Positions 1 to 10,445 of a stretch of 64,000 bases of DNA are shown piece after piece. The notes under the pieces were generated by a model, which saw only the letters and a program-made list of their open reading frames with translations, was not told where the DNA came from and searched no databases. Position numbers and translations under genes: made by a program. Within the stretch, counting starts at the first letter, position 1; each line of letters opens with the position of its first letter. Source of the DNA: Sweltsa coloradensis (Eukaryota; Arthropoda; Insecta; Plecoptera; Chloroperlidae); NCBI GenBank assembly GCA_024449915.1, contig JAMZAV010000318.1:682001-746000 (forward strand), read 5' to 3'.

Positions 1-470
1 CAACATAGAGTTATGTAAATGGTCGGGACCACCCCTGACAATGATATCACATTCTCTCATCAAACTTCAAACAGTAGACACAGCCATGGAAACCGTACAA
101 CGATCATCAGGTCTAGATCCTCCGTGGAAAATTATCAAAGTTGGTGATGGAAAAATAATATCCCTAATTCGGTAGCGGGAATCGAGCCTGCGACCCTCGC
201 AAAGAAGTCTCGCGCGTAACGTGTGCACTTTGCCCTCTATATCACGTGCAAGGAGACAGCATGATGTGTTATATCTATATATAATGTTTCGTTCAGAATT
301 CCTTGAATTAAAGGACATAAGATAACACTGTGTGTAATCTTCGATAACACTATCAAAATAAGCAAAGATAATAAAATACAACAGTACCTCCTTCACATTG
401 ATTATATTTTGTCATTGAATTGAAGAAATCTTGAACGAAACATTGAACCGTCTAATTCAGGGTTATTTCA
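1..470. other. Unassigned AT-rich sequence with a tRNA-like repeat fragment
   Basis: No convincing exon was seen here. Around 165-240, on the minus strand, there is a tRNA-like stretch with a B-box-like core (GGCTCGATTCCCGC), as expected for an old tRNA-derived SINE. A 109-codon open frame overlaps it on the minus strand but has no recognisable domain and runs through the repeat, so I do not call it a gene. Confidence 0.35.
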
Positions 471-658
471 GTGTGGACTTTTGCGCTCGGCGGCCATATT
501 GGAGGTTCTAGATTGACTTCATATACGGCTACAATGCCAATGTGCGTTGCGTTGTACAGTTTGCTGAACAGAATTGCTTCAATAAGGCTAGCTATACGAA
601 GGGGAAACCGAAATGCGTGGCTGTCCCTCATCGAGGTTAGGGAAATGCCCTTACATTT

Positions 659-879
659 GGCAGGCTAGGTACGCCCAAGATGGCGCTGGTCGGCTGCATT
701 GCAGGTTAGGACGACCAGGATGGCGACGGGCCGGCTGCATCTGGCAGGTTAGGACGCCCAAGATGGCGGCGGGCCGGCTGCATCTGGCAGGTTAGGACGC
801 CCAGGATGGCGGCGGGCCGGCTGCATCTGGCAGGTTAGGACGCCCAAGATGGCGGCGGGCCGGCTGCATCTGGCAGGTT
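659..879 (+). repeat. 43-bp minisatellite with YY1-like motifs
   Basis: There are five head-to-tail units of about 43 bp (starting near 659, 701, 743, 786 and 829) plus an 8-base partial unit. The first two are more diverged; the last three are nearly identical. Each contains GATGGCG, and units 3 and 5 contain AAGATGGCGGC, the consensus core of the YY1 zinc-finger factor in animals. The array ends about 290 bp before the proposed start codon of SMYD4-like copy A. Confidence 0.9.
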
Positions 880-1168
880 CACATACTCGATAGCCGATCA
901 CGTCAGTATTATTTAGAGATGAGCGGTTACGCATGAGCGTCAACGTCGATGGCATCAAGCCCGCTATCTTGCGCGTGTGGCCGGTGTGTGTAGGCGTGAT
1001 CAGCTGTGTGTTCTAGACGGTGCACTCGGGCAGACGTGACGTCACGACTGTTATCTCCGGGACTTCCCCGCTAGTTTCGCTCAGTCGGCCTCTACTCGGT
1101 GCAACAGGCGGCGGGTGTACGTGAAGTATTTCGCTAGCAGTAGCACAGTCACCTTCGTCAAGACGGCT
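880..1168 (+). promoter_or_regulatory. Putative CpG-rich promoter and 5' UTR of SMYD4-like copy A
   Basis: This segment is richer in GC and CpG than its surroundings. It contains a perfect palindromic CRE (TGACGTCA, 1037-1044) and leads directly to an ATG at 1169 followed nine bases later by a consensus donor. I see no clear TATA box, so this would be a TATA-less, dispersed-initiation promoter. The transcription start is not determinable from sequence. The call is inference from composition, motifs and position. Confidence 0.5.
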
Positions 1169-1178
1169 ATGGCTTCCG
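1169..1178 (+). CDS. SMYD4-like A exon 1 (start codon, MAS...)
   Basis: A 10-nt coding end, ATG GCT TCC G, is followed by the strong donor GTAAGT. It leaves phase 1, which fits the acceptor at 4563: the joined frame reads MASESSGTSTGESS and continues open into the TPR exon. The start was chosen because it follows the CpG-rich promoter and no upstream in-frame exon is visible. Confidence 0.6.
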
Positions 1179-4100
1179 GTAAGTAATCAAGTGTTTTGGT
1201 TTATTTTGTTTATTTGTTTTTCGGCCATTCTTAAAACTAGGGGATGTAAAGGGAGGAAAGACCCATGCTGGTCAGGACCAGCCACGGTCGGGGGCGTAAA
1301 GGGGGGGGGGAGTCTCACATCGTGGTCGTCGGGGAGGTTGTCGAGGGTAAGGGGAGGAGTTCCCAACGACGATTATGTAATTATGTAATTTGATCTAAAA
1401 TACGTTCATCGTAGCCGTCTGCAGTGTCACATACAATTTGGGCACTGGTTTGCTACGAGGACGTAGGTTCGAACCCGCATGTAAGACATGTTTTTTCTGT
1501 AATCGTCTTTCATCGTCATCTATCACCATTCATCGTATCGAATAGCCTTAGAGCATTAATTTGAAACGAAAACTACAAAAATCTCAATCAAATCACGTTC
1601 GTCGTTTTGTTACAAAATTATGTATGCAGACAACCCTTCATCGAAAATGGTCAACTTGTTAGTGATGATATAATATAGTTGCAATGCATACCCTACGTAA
1701 CTCCCAATTTTTTATTTTTTTATTTACTAATTCTTAAGAACGACGTACTAATTCACAAAAGTGATTTTTTTGGAAATTGTAAACGTCGTTCCGTATATAG
1801 TTAAATAAAGAATTACGGTACCTACTAAAATGTAACAATAATTATTGTGTCTGCACACCTAGGCATTAAACTGTCTGCACACTGCAAAACATCAACTGTA
1901 GAGCGTTAAAACCTAATGATGATGATGATGATGATGATGATGTAGGCGGGCATTTATTTAACTATTAAGTGTCCACGATTACTAGGTGATGTAACTCTTT
2001 AGTTTAGGAAGTTGGCAGCAATAGTGTAAACAAGTTTATTATTAGCCTGGGTCTAGGACTACGATATGAAATGCGGGCTCACCCACATATTACTACGTTT
2101 GTGTGTACCGTACCGTGATTACATTATGTGTGGTTTACAGACATATTGTGTTATAAGAATCGCAAGGAAGGTTATCCAAATCGATTATAATACACACGGT
2201 GTTTTTAGAAGTTTATTTTTAGGCAAATTTATTAAATCGTGTGACTTTTAAATCTACGTATATCAAGACAGAGTGCGTGCCGGGCTAGACGTCAAAGTGG
2301 GTTTAAATAATGTGAACTTGTGTTATGCTGTAAAGATATTGTATAGGATGGTATAAGCCCGAGTGATTTGGAGTAGAAAGACAACCTAAGTGGCAGGAAT
2401 TTAGGTATTTATTGTTATTTAAAGATTAAAGACGCAAAGAGCCCACTACCCTTGACCTTCCTAACCAACTGACGCCCCAACATGCATGTGGGACTAATGT
2501 GCGTATTCTCGCATTAAATTCTATAAAAAGTATTTTATTATACCAGTTTACAGATTGGATAACGTTTACTACAGTATATTTTCTTACAGTCATGAAGAAC
2601 TATGCATACAACTTGGTGTAAGCTAATTGTTTGTAACGGATAGAAAGTTGTTATTGCCCCTTTTGATCTTTGAATATTTGAGCGTAGCGAGCGAAGCGAA
2701 GATTCCATTTCACTACACTGGAGAAAAAAATCCGGAATGTTATTTTTTCTTTCTTTCTTTCTTTCTTTCTTTTTTTTTGTATTTTTGTGTGTCTGTTAAC
2801 ACGATTCCGGCTAAACCGTTACTCCAATTGCGATGAAATTTTATGGAGGCCTTCGAAATCTCTGAACTTAGAACTGCAACCTTTTTGAATTATTTCTCAT
2901 AAAAATCGCAATTTTAAGATTTTTTTCGATTTTTAAAAAAATTCTTCGACTTATAACACCTACATGCTTTATCCGATTGTAATGATTTTTTCACAGAACC
3001 TTTATTTTATGAATTAATATATTCGTGTGAAATTTGAGCGTAATCGAAAAATTATTTGTTAAAAAAATCTCAATTTTACGCTTTTTTCGTTTAAAAAATT
3101 ATGCTCATCCATCAACGCGGCGGGACTTAAGCGTTTTCCTAGTGTAGTATGCAACACCTAAAAATACGCTGAACTGGCTTATCAATTTATCTTATCAATC
3201 AATAGCTTATCACCACACGGTGCAAATACTCGCATTCTTATAAGTACATGGTAAAGTTACCTGATGCTATACGAGATGGCTAAATAATGTATGTTGGCTG
3301 AATAAAACAGAGAGTGTAGGTGTGAGGGCTTAGGCGGGCCTATTTATAACGGCGATATATAAGTTATAATGAGCCTTTACTCTTCTTAACAAAACTAGGT
3401 AAACACCAAAGTAGTTGTTAGACGAGTGAGCGAGTCATGTGTTGAGTATCCTGTAACATTCCCTTTCCTCACCCTACATAAGGCTGGATCAAGGCAGCAT
3501 GAAACTTTCCTCCATAGCTTATTATAGGCTGGAGTGGCGCATTATGGCCTTACAGTTGACGTACCAACAAAACTTAAAACCCTATCATTTATACCATTAA
3601 TAATCAACTTGAATGCAAATGTTCCTGCGTACTCAAAACATGATTCGCTCACTTGTCTAACAACGACTTTGGCGTTTTCCTAGTCTAGTTGGCTGAAGGG
3701 CCCTTATACCCGGAATGTGGGAGACCTGGGTTCAAACCCCTGGTCGGAAAATATTTTGTAATTTCTGGATTACATTAAAAAAATTATAAAACATGTTTTG
3801 AAATTATATATTACTGTGGTAAACATAGCCAGTACGAAATACGAGTAAAGAATGCAAGGTTTACTCAATTTCCGAGCGAAATTTGGGGGAACCTTGAGCG
3901 TGCAAGATTCAAAACACCTTAGTCACTGGATGCAAATTTTCACCGCCTCACAGATAAAAAACAATTTTTTTTTTAAAGAACAAAACCATTGTCGTTGAAT
4001 TGAATCATACACATCTGCAGACTATTTTTAAATTTATTATTTCTTGTGGGTTTAAATCGCTAAGGATTTTGCTCATTTTATTAGCAATATGTCTGTTTAA

Positions 4101-7100
4101 AATTTCAGCGCAATCTATTCAGAGATTTGGCTGATTTTTATAGTACAAACACACACACACCCACATATCCACATACAGAATGACCGAAGTGCCGTTGAGT
4201 TGAATTACAGACTTCAGTCGCTTCCCTCCCTCGTCTAATGTAATCTTTGAAATTCGTACCGGCGGTGGAAATAATGTAATAAATGTTATTACAGAAAATC
4301 GTTACCCGTCATGTTTTAGTTATAAATGAATATAATAGGATTCAATGCATATAATTTACTTATAGATTTTTTAATTAGTCAACTTTTGTGGATTTTATAG
4401 GAATCAGAGTCGGCTGAGGCGATTGGATCATCCAATAAATATGTTGCTAACCAAACATCTACAAACATGTATAATTTTTTTGTAGGAAGCCTGCCCAGGG
4501 TGCAATTCATGCCACTCTTCACAGTTTGTGAAGGGTACTGATTATTCTGTCCCTATGTTTCAGAGTCTAGTGGAACTTCTACTGGTGAAAGCAGTAACCT
4601 TAAGTGGAGTAAGTCACAAAGAAGAAGCATATTCCAAGCTCTGATACACACGCTAAGGTGTACGGGAGATTACGACGAATACATTTCAAGTTTGTACGAC
4701 GAAAATATTACAGAAGGCAAGCATGTTGCAAACACCTTAAGGTATATGATAGAGTACGACCTTTTACCATTCACAGACACAGACGAACCAGAGTATGTTA
4801 AAGATCGACAAGTCTCAATCGACCTCAGGAATGAAGGTAACAAACACTTCATGACGAAGAACGAAGAAGCGTTGTTGCTTTACTCCCAGAGCATCGCAGC
4901 TGCTCCGTATCCCACGTCCGACCAGCAGGAGTCAGAAGTACTGGCACGGGCTTGCAACAGTCCGCTGTGTATATGTATGACAAGTACGAGGCATGTCTGA
5001 GAGATATTGAGCAGGCTCTGATGTTTAACTACCCTGATAAACTCAGGTTCAAGCTGCTGGAGAGGCGAGCCAAGTGCTACCAGAGTCTGGGTAGGAGGGA
5101 CGAAGCATGTGCAAGCGCTCAGGTAAGCATAAAGCAACATCTGTTGCCAAGTCCAACTCTGCGTTGGGTCGGCATTGAAGACAGGCCTCTCCATCTTCTT
5201 CTGTCCTGCCACCACTCCTCTCCTTCCACCACATTCCAGTTTCCTCCTCGCATTTTCCACATCTTTTCTCACATTATTCTGCCATTGTATGTGGTCTGAT
5301 CCTTGGTCTCCTACCTGGAATTTCCAATTCTATCATCCTTCTCGGCAATCACGCTCTTACCATCCTTTTGACATGTCCGAACCACACAATTTGAATACAA
5401 AAATGCAAAAGCACAAAACGGGAAAGATGAAAGTCGCCTATATTTAAAGTGGTGTGATCTATGAGTGAAGCCAAGACTATTATTTTGTTTATAGCAAATA
5501 AGTATATTAGTTAATTCATTAGTTAATTTGTTAATTAAAGAGTTAGCAAGAAAGAAACAAAATATATCAACTTTTATAATATATAATAGTAGTTAGTAAA
5601 AATATATATACAATAAATACATTTATTGAAACATTTCGAGATGGAAAAAACAAAATGAACACACATGTGCGAGACGGACAGAAAAGGTTACTCAAAAAGG
5701 GTACATTTTGTTCCCTAAAAAAACTTTTGACTTAAACGTTGGCTATAAATTGGGCACTTAACTCTAAACCCTGATACTTGTGAGTAATATTCCTCAGGAA
5801 TCTTTGATGAGTCTATCAGCCGCCACTCTGACGGAAGACAAGATGAAGTCTACCGTAGAAGCCCTGAGCAAGCTTCAACTGGAGCCGGCCAGTGGAGCCT
5901 TGAAGAGAGAACCGGCTGAAGTTAGCGACGACCAGAAGCCTCTCCCACAGAAAGCGTTCGGCCAACACAAGAACATCCCCTGCGCTTCCGAGTGCGTGGA
6001 CATAGCTTACAATCCCAGCGTGGGCCGACACATCGTGGCCAACCGGGACATAGATCCTGGTAAGCAATTGCTTATTGACGTTACTATTGTATGGTGGCAA
6101 TGTAATCCAACGTTTTTCCAGGGATGGCCAACTTCTGTATGTTAGGGGGCCACTCATTTTCGAAGTCAGCATCCCGGGGGCCACTTATTCAACTGCAATT
6201 AGTGGGGGGGGGGGGGGTTAAACGCCCTATTTTCACTATCAACATTTCGAGCCGGCTTACTATTTTTACTTAAACTCATAGTAATTTGGACCACAGACAA
6301 CACTTTGTTAATCAACACGCAATTTTTAGTTTTCAATCACAGCAATTACGCCACTATACAAGTCAACAGTTCCATCAGAAACCTCGGAGACAACTACAAG
6401 CGAAGCGATAAGTCAGTGCCAGACACAGCAGTGCGCAGATGATGTCGTTTTACATCGGCGTACTCGTTTTAGCACAACTTGAAAATAACAGTTTGTTTCA
6501 AAGATAGCAGAGCTTTTAGCTATTACCGTTGAAGTATAAACCCATATAATTCAGAATGTTTCTCGGGGGTCCAGGGTCCGGATGGAAGGGCTCCGCGGGC
6601 CGCCAGTTAGCCATCCCTGTTTTAACCTATCCAGAACATTTGGATAGAATTTCGCCCTTTATCTTGCCAAACAAAGTGTTGGGGACTTCCTAAGAAAATG
6701 CAATAAAATGTTAATTAAGCAACATCGCTTGATTGGCAAATCCAGCTCATATCACATACGGTCTACGCCATCTTTTTACTGCACTATACCGCACACCCAC
6801 CTCTGGAGCGGGTGTTACACCGCGCTATTAGTGTAGTTTACACTGGACAAAATAATGCTGCAGTGTAGGCTGCACGGAGACAGAATAACGTGTTGGTGCT
6901 CTACACCTTGCACCTGCGATGGCAGTGCAGGACAAAATATCGAACCTGATGCTTGTGAGATGGACTTCTCCTCTTACTTTTCGACCTTCAATTTTCACCG
7001 AACAAATTTCGAATTTTTGGGACGATGTTAAGAGATGTGCGTATATCGCTATCGATAACATTTTAACATTTCAAATATTTTTCCCCTACGCAAACTTGTG

Positions 7101-9820
7101 AAATTACCACAAATTTCCTATTTGGTGGCACATTTATGGTCAGTTACTAACAAATGTAAGCAATTATGAGAAAATGTGCTCGGATAGCGCAAAACCATAA
7201 CCCGATAGGTCAAACGATAGAGCTTCCAAGTGATCCAGACTAAATCTCTGTGTTCTGCGTAAAAAGCTGGTTTTCTCGAACTCGGCCAACAGTCTTAATG
7301 TTACATATTTTCTTATTGTAGGGATGGTTTTGTTTGTGGAGGAGCCGTACGCTTCGCTGTTGGAGCCCGACTGTCATTTCACTCACTGCAACAACTGTTC
7401 AAAACTGTCGGATGCCATGATCCCCTGCCGAAAGTGTGATCAGGTTAGTGTACCCTTATGTAACTCCGTCAAAGTGTATGTTAGAGTCACACAACTTTAT
7501 CCATGGCTTGATGTTTATAGCAGACATTCCTTAAAAATGTAGTAGGCCATCTCATTGCTTGGCTATAACAAATTTGATTGTGCTTTTGAGGATCGTTTTG
7601 TCATGTACTACGTAATTTTGTAATTGGGAATCAGTAAATAATGCGATTGCAAACAGTTGTAAAAGTCTTATGGGTATGCATTTTTTTTAATTTGACTTGA
7701 TTATTGCACAGTTTTTAGATTTTATAGGACAATAACTCTCTGGTATGAGAAGCAAAAAACAAGCTGGCTAAATCTGATTTTAAGAAATTGGCAAACACGT
7801 CAATTTACTCAAATTACAGGATTCAAAAAGTCTTAAAAATTTCAGCCTTACTTCACAATCATAAAATATAATTTTTGATAATGTTCATAATTAGAATAAA
7901 TCGTTACTTTTTGGGGGATTATAGCCAAGCCCCTTTATTAATTAAAACCTAGACTCGATGGTGTTCGTTTCAATTTCGTTTATCAGTAATGAAAATTAAT
8001 GTTTTTGTTTGTGTTGTTCACGGTATCAAATCAACTTTGTGACCCTGACGTTGAAGATGGTTGTTGAGAGTGTCGTGGTCGTGGTAAGTCTCGTATCTCT
8101 CTACCTCACCGCATGACGCGTGATTGCAACCATTCATTAGGCCTAGGCATAGATACTGGCATGGTCCTAGGCCCACTTTCTTACAAGTGCACAGTAATGA
8201 GCTATGAATGTAACTAGTGGACGTTTTCACAGTGAATTTATTTGTGACTTGATAGATATTGATGCGTTTAACGTCAGTATCAGTAACATGGCGTCAAGCA
8301 TGGTGAGTGTTACTATTTATTGTCCACAGGTTATGTACTGCTCAGAAAGCTGTCGCAAAGCTTCATGGGAATCGTGCCATCGCATTGAGTGTCGCGTGTT
8401 CCCGGCATTGAGAAGTCTTGACGTGATGGCATCGACGACATATTTCTTGGCACTGCGAGTGTTTCTGATTGCGTGTAGCAAACACAATGGCATCGTTGGA
8501 CTTTTCAACTTGGTTAAAAAACTGGATCAAAGAGCTGGTCTTGAAAATGATATTAAAGGATTAAATGAAAATCAGGAATACCTTTCCTCCGATTACCAAC
8601 AAATTCATTATCTACATCGTTTTATAAAAAACGAGCTCAGTGCTAGAATAACCTGGGTAGTTGTTGCTGCCTCCATGGTGAACTGCATTTTAAAATACAC
8701 AGATATTATCTGTTTGGATTCGAATGAGAGAAATATTGTGCCTGTGAACCTGTTTAACTTTACTGCAGACTTTATTTTAAAAACCATCCAAGCTTGTTCC
8801 ACCAATGCGTATACAAGAGGTAAAGTTAAAGAACTTTCAGTGGGTTTATATTCCACACTGAGTCTTCTCAATCATTCATGCGACCCCAGCTCGTTCAGGT
8901 CGTATCAAAACGGCGATGTTCAAGTTGTCATTGCAAAGCAACCAATAAGAAAAGGAGAAGAGGTAAGAACCAGTGCGTGAGTTTAGTATGGTCTTATTAC
9001 CATACGTACTTGATTAATTAGTCTTTTCAATGGACATAGATAGATTTTTTTAAATGTATTTATATTTATTTATTTAACGTCGTTATTTACGTTATTTAAC
9101 GTCAATATTAGTAATATTCAATTAACAAACTGATTTACAAAGGAGGACAACTAAATAAATCTAATTACATAGATGCAGACACAACAATGAACTTCAGTTA
9201 AGCAAATATTTGAAACAGTAATATTACAACAATAAATTAAAACACAACCATTTTGGTAATAAATTCGAAAAAGATATTAAATGTAAAAAATATTAATTAA
9301 TTAATCAAATTTTAAAGGGGGGGGGGGGAGAAAAGAAAAAAGAATCGCAAAAAAGAAAAACGAAACGAAAAAAAATGATTTATTAGACGAACCCACTCAA
9401 ACGAATATGAAGGTTTGCCAAAAATCAGGGACAGGAAATCAGGGAGTAATCAAACTTTCGCGGAAGAAACCACCGAACGCGAATCTTCAATCTTGTGTTC
9501 AAATCTTGATAACAATTTAGTACAAAAGATCATGAATCTAATATATAATTATATCAGACATAATTATAATTATTTGAAATTGTTCAAGTCAAAAACTGAT
9601 CACAGCAATGATACAGGGCACCTAACTCAAGTTGCGAGCTTTCATGTTATAATGTTAGTATTATTTTGTTATTCTCTCGTGTCTAATTATTAACTGTAGC
9701 AACTTCTTTACAATTTTTTATATTTTCCATCCACATTATTTGTTTACCATTACCATTTGCATGCCAGTCGAAGGAAGGTGTAATCTTCTGAAATATTGCA
9801 AGATGAAATTTTATTATTAT

Positions 9821-9896
<76 letters not shown>

Positions 9897-10437
9897 TATA
9901 AATAATTCGATTTGAAATGTATTGGATGTTTTGTTCTAGGTCTCCGCATCATACGGCATTTACTTTGACGAAAGTGACAAAACTTTCAGGCAAGACCACC
10001 TAAGACTCAACTATGGCTTTGACTGTCAGTGCATTGCTTGCGCCAACAACTGGCCCAAATATAGTGGCCTGGAGTCGTTGGATGATCCTACATTCATCTG
10101 TAAGACTTGCCGCATTCCGCTGCCCAAGAAGCCTTGGAAACTCGGAAACCAATGGGTTAAATGCACACAATGCAATACTAAATACAACGTATTGCGCATG
10201 CACGCAGAGATAATTATCATAAATCAGAGATATAGTTACTTAGTTGATGTTAAAAATGCAATTAGCATGTCCGATGCCAAGGCAGAAATAACAAGCTTCA
10301 TTAAAACAATAGACTCGACTCTACTCAACCCAAACCAACTTATGAACAACTGTCAGGAATATGTTAGAGGAGGATTTACAGGAGGAATTTGTAGTATAAA
10401 TGTTTTTCCGAACTATTTTGTACACAATTGTTTATAG
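1169..10437 (+). CDS. SMYD4-like copy A (six exons; frame broken in exon 2)
   Basis: Proposed coding exons are 1169-1178, 4564-5122, 5798-6059, 7322-7443, 8330-8962 and 9940-10437. All junctions have GT-AG introns with matching phases. SMYD4-family proteins are TPR-containing lysine methyltransferases whose SET domain is split by a MYND zinc finger. Here the order is a unique N-terminus, TPR helices, the first SET part, MYND (split by the fourth intron), the SET core with LLNHSCDP, then SYG and a post-SET zinc site. Exon 2 has lost a net 7 bases near 4943-4975 relative to copies D and E, so the literal sequence is frameshifted. Counting those bases, all exons sum to about 696 codons. It is either a pseudogene or the deletions are sequence error. 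An alternative 3' end through copy B is possible. Confidence 0.75.
2678..3142 (+). mobile_element. Helitron-like non-autonomous element
   Basis: The 5' end is TTGAGCGTAGCGAGCG. The body has the family hallmarks: a T-rich tract, then ACGATTCCGGCTAAACCG, then repeated AATCGCAATTTTA-type segments. The 3' end has the short inverted repeat AACGC...GCGTT followed by TTCCTAG and a T. It has no coding capacity and is one of at least nine copies in the window. Confidence 0.75.
3418..3683 (+). mobile_element. Short Helitron-like element, second subfamily
   Basis: It starts TTAGACGAGTGAGCG and ends with the inverted counterpart CGCTCACTTGTCTAACAACG, then GCGTTTTCCTAG before a T. The 3' tail is shared with the larger family, but the body is different and only 266 bp long. 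A longer member lies at 50784-51493. Confidence 0.6.
3688..3800 (+). mobile_element. tRNA-derived SINE fragment (family 2)
   Basis: It carries a B-box-like GGGTTCAAACCCC followed by a tail TTTTGTAATTTCTGGATT. The same head and tail recur near 33845-33965 and 61640-61745, which shows it is a dispersed retroposon and not a tRNA gene. The 5' part is diverged. Confidence 0.55.
4564..5122 (+). CDS. SMYD4-like A exon 2 (N-terminus and TPR region), frameshifted
   Basis: Acceptor TTTCAG at 4558-4563, donor CAG|GTAAGC at 5122. The first 240 nt encode an N-terminus unlike that of D or E. From about 4811 the DNA becomes nearly identical to the TPR half-exon of D and E (IDLRNEGNKHFM, then NYPDKLRFKLLERRAKCY). 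Between 4943 and 4975 several scattered one- or two-base losses, most in base runs, shift the frame by -7. The TPR frame resumes in another phase to the donor. With the missing bases counted the exon ends in phase 0, as in its sisters. Confidence 0.75.
5123..5797 (+). other. Intron 2 of copy A
   Basis: The first ~10 bases match the D and E introns, then homology stops abruptly, which marks the edge of the near-identical tract. The rest is AT-rich, with tandem TTAATT words near 5510-5540. No other feature was seen. Confidence 0.6.
5798..6059 (+). CDS. SMYD4-like A exon 3 (linker and start of SET)
   Basis: It follows acceptor TTCCTCAG and ends GATCCTG before GTAAGC, phase 1. It encodes a linker (MKSTVEALSKLQLEP) and the first SET segment, here VGRHIVANRDIDPG, equivalent to the GRYLVA-DI-PG start of SET in SMYD4 proteins. 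It is clearly diverged from D and E here, in contrast to exon 2. Confidence 0.85.
6060..7321 (+). other. Intron 3 of copy A
   Basis: A 1.26-kb intron from GTAAGC to TTGTAG. It contains a G12-type homopolymer near 6205-6220 within a degenerate repeat, and short open frames on both strands around 6830-7100 that are not conserved in the sister copies. Nothing else is supported. Confidence 0.55.
7322..7443 (+). CDS. SMYD4-like A exon 4 (SET part and first half of MYND)
   Basis: The 122-nt exon has the same length and phases (1 in, 0 out) as the equivalent exons of D and E. It encodes VLFVEEPYASLL and then the first four MYND cysteines in HCNNCSKLSDAMIPCRKC. The donor is CAG|GTTAGT. The MYND finger is completed by exon 5, or possibly by the first exon of copy B. 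Confidence 0.9.
7444..8329 (+). other. Intron 4 of copy A
   Basis: Phase-0 intron between GTTAGT and TCCACAG. Around 7755-7930 it carries a dispersed AT-rich repeat that also occurs near 37340-37500 and, inverted, near 26070-26500. An open frame extends into it from exon 5 (from about 8204), but the acceptor and sister alignment place the exon start at 8330. Confidence 0.55.
8330..8962 (+). CDS. SMYD4-like A exon 5 (second half of MYND and SET core)
   Basis: The 633-nt phase 0-0 exon opens with VMYCSESCRKASWESCHRIEC, the last four zinc ligands of MYND. It continues through the helical SET insert to LLNHSCDPSS (Asn at about residue 501 of the frame-corrected protein) and ends IRKGEE before GTAAGA. 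The canonical NHSC motif, which binds the methyl donor in SET enzymes, is present. Confidence 0.92.
8963..9939 (+). other. Intron 5 of copy A with a microsatellite
   Basis: AT-rich intron. It contains a G-run near 9318-9330 and a long (AAT)n array at about 9827-9893, just upstream of the acceptor TTCTAG. The array produces a spurious tyrosine-repeat open frame on the minus strand. Confidence 0.65.
9940..10437 (+). CDS. SMYD4-like A exon 6 (end of SET, post-SET zinc, C-terminus)
   Basis: It begins VSASYGIYFD, the conserved SYG of the SET C-terminus, followed by FDCQCIAC (post-SET zinc ligands) and two further C-x2-C pairs (CKTC, CTQC). It ends at TAG 10435-10437. Relative to B the last ~20 codons differ, and the C-terminal TPR domain of vertebrate SMYD4 is missing, so the C-terminus is short. 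Confidence 0.88.
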   Translation, partial: VSASYGIYFDESDKTFRQDHLRLNYGFDCQCIACANNWPKYSGLESLDDPTFICKTCRIPLPKKPWKLGNQWVKCTQCNTKYNVLRMHAEIIIINQRYSYLVDVKNAISMSDAKAEITSFIKTIDSTLLNPNQLMNNCQEYVRGGFTGGICSINVFPNYFVHNCL

Positions 10438-10439
10438 AA

Positions 10440-10445
10440 AATAAA
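10440..10445 (+). terminator. Putative polyadenylation signal of copy A
   Basis: A perfect AATAAA lies two bases after the stop codon of exon 6. If used, it gives A its own 3' end upstream of copy B, with a very short 3' UTR. The site is inferred from the hexamer only. Confidence 0.45.

Larger units (their letters stand above)
1179..4563 (+). other. Intron 1 of copy A, filled with repeats
   Basis: A 3.4-kb interval between a GTAAGT donor and a TTTCAG acceptor. It holds a diverged copy of the G-rich dispersed repeat (about 1231-1380), a short (GAT)n run near 1915-1942, two Helitron-like elements (2678-3142 and 3418-3683) and a tRNA-like SINE fragment near 3688-3790. No coding exon was recognised inside. 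Confidence 0.55.

Noticed and set aside
4880..5272. 130-codon minus-strand open frame over the A TPR exon, with matching frames at 32626-32838 and 52576-52788
   Set aside because: Antisense shadow of the conserved TPR exon. Its conservation follows from the sense strand.
9683..9952. Tyrosine-repeat open frame on the minus strand
   Set aside because: It is the translation of the (AAT)n microsatellite in an intron of copy A.
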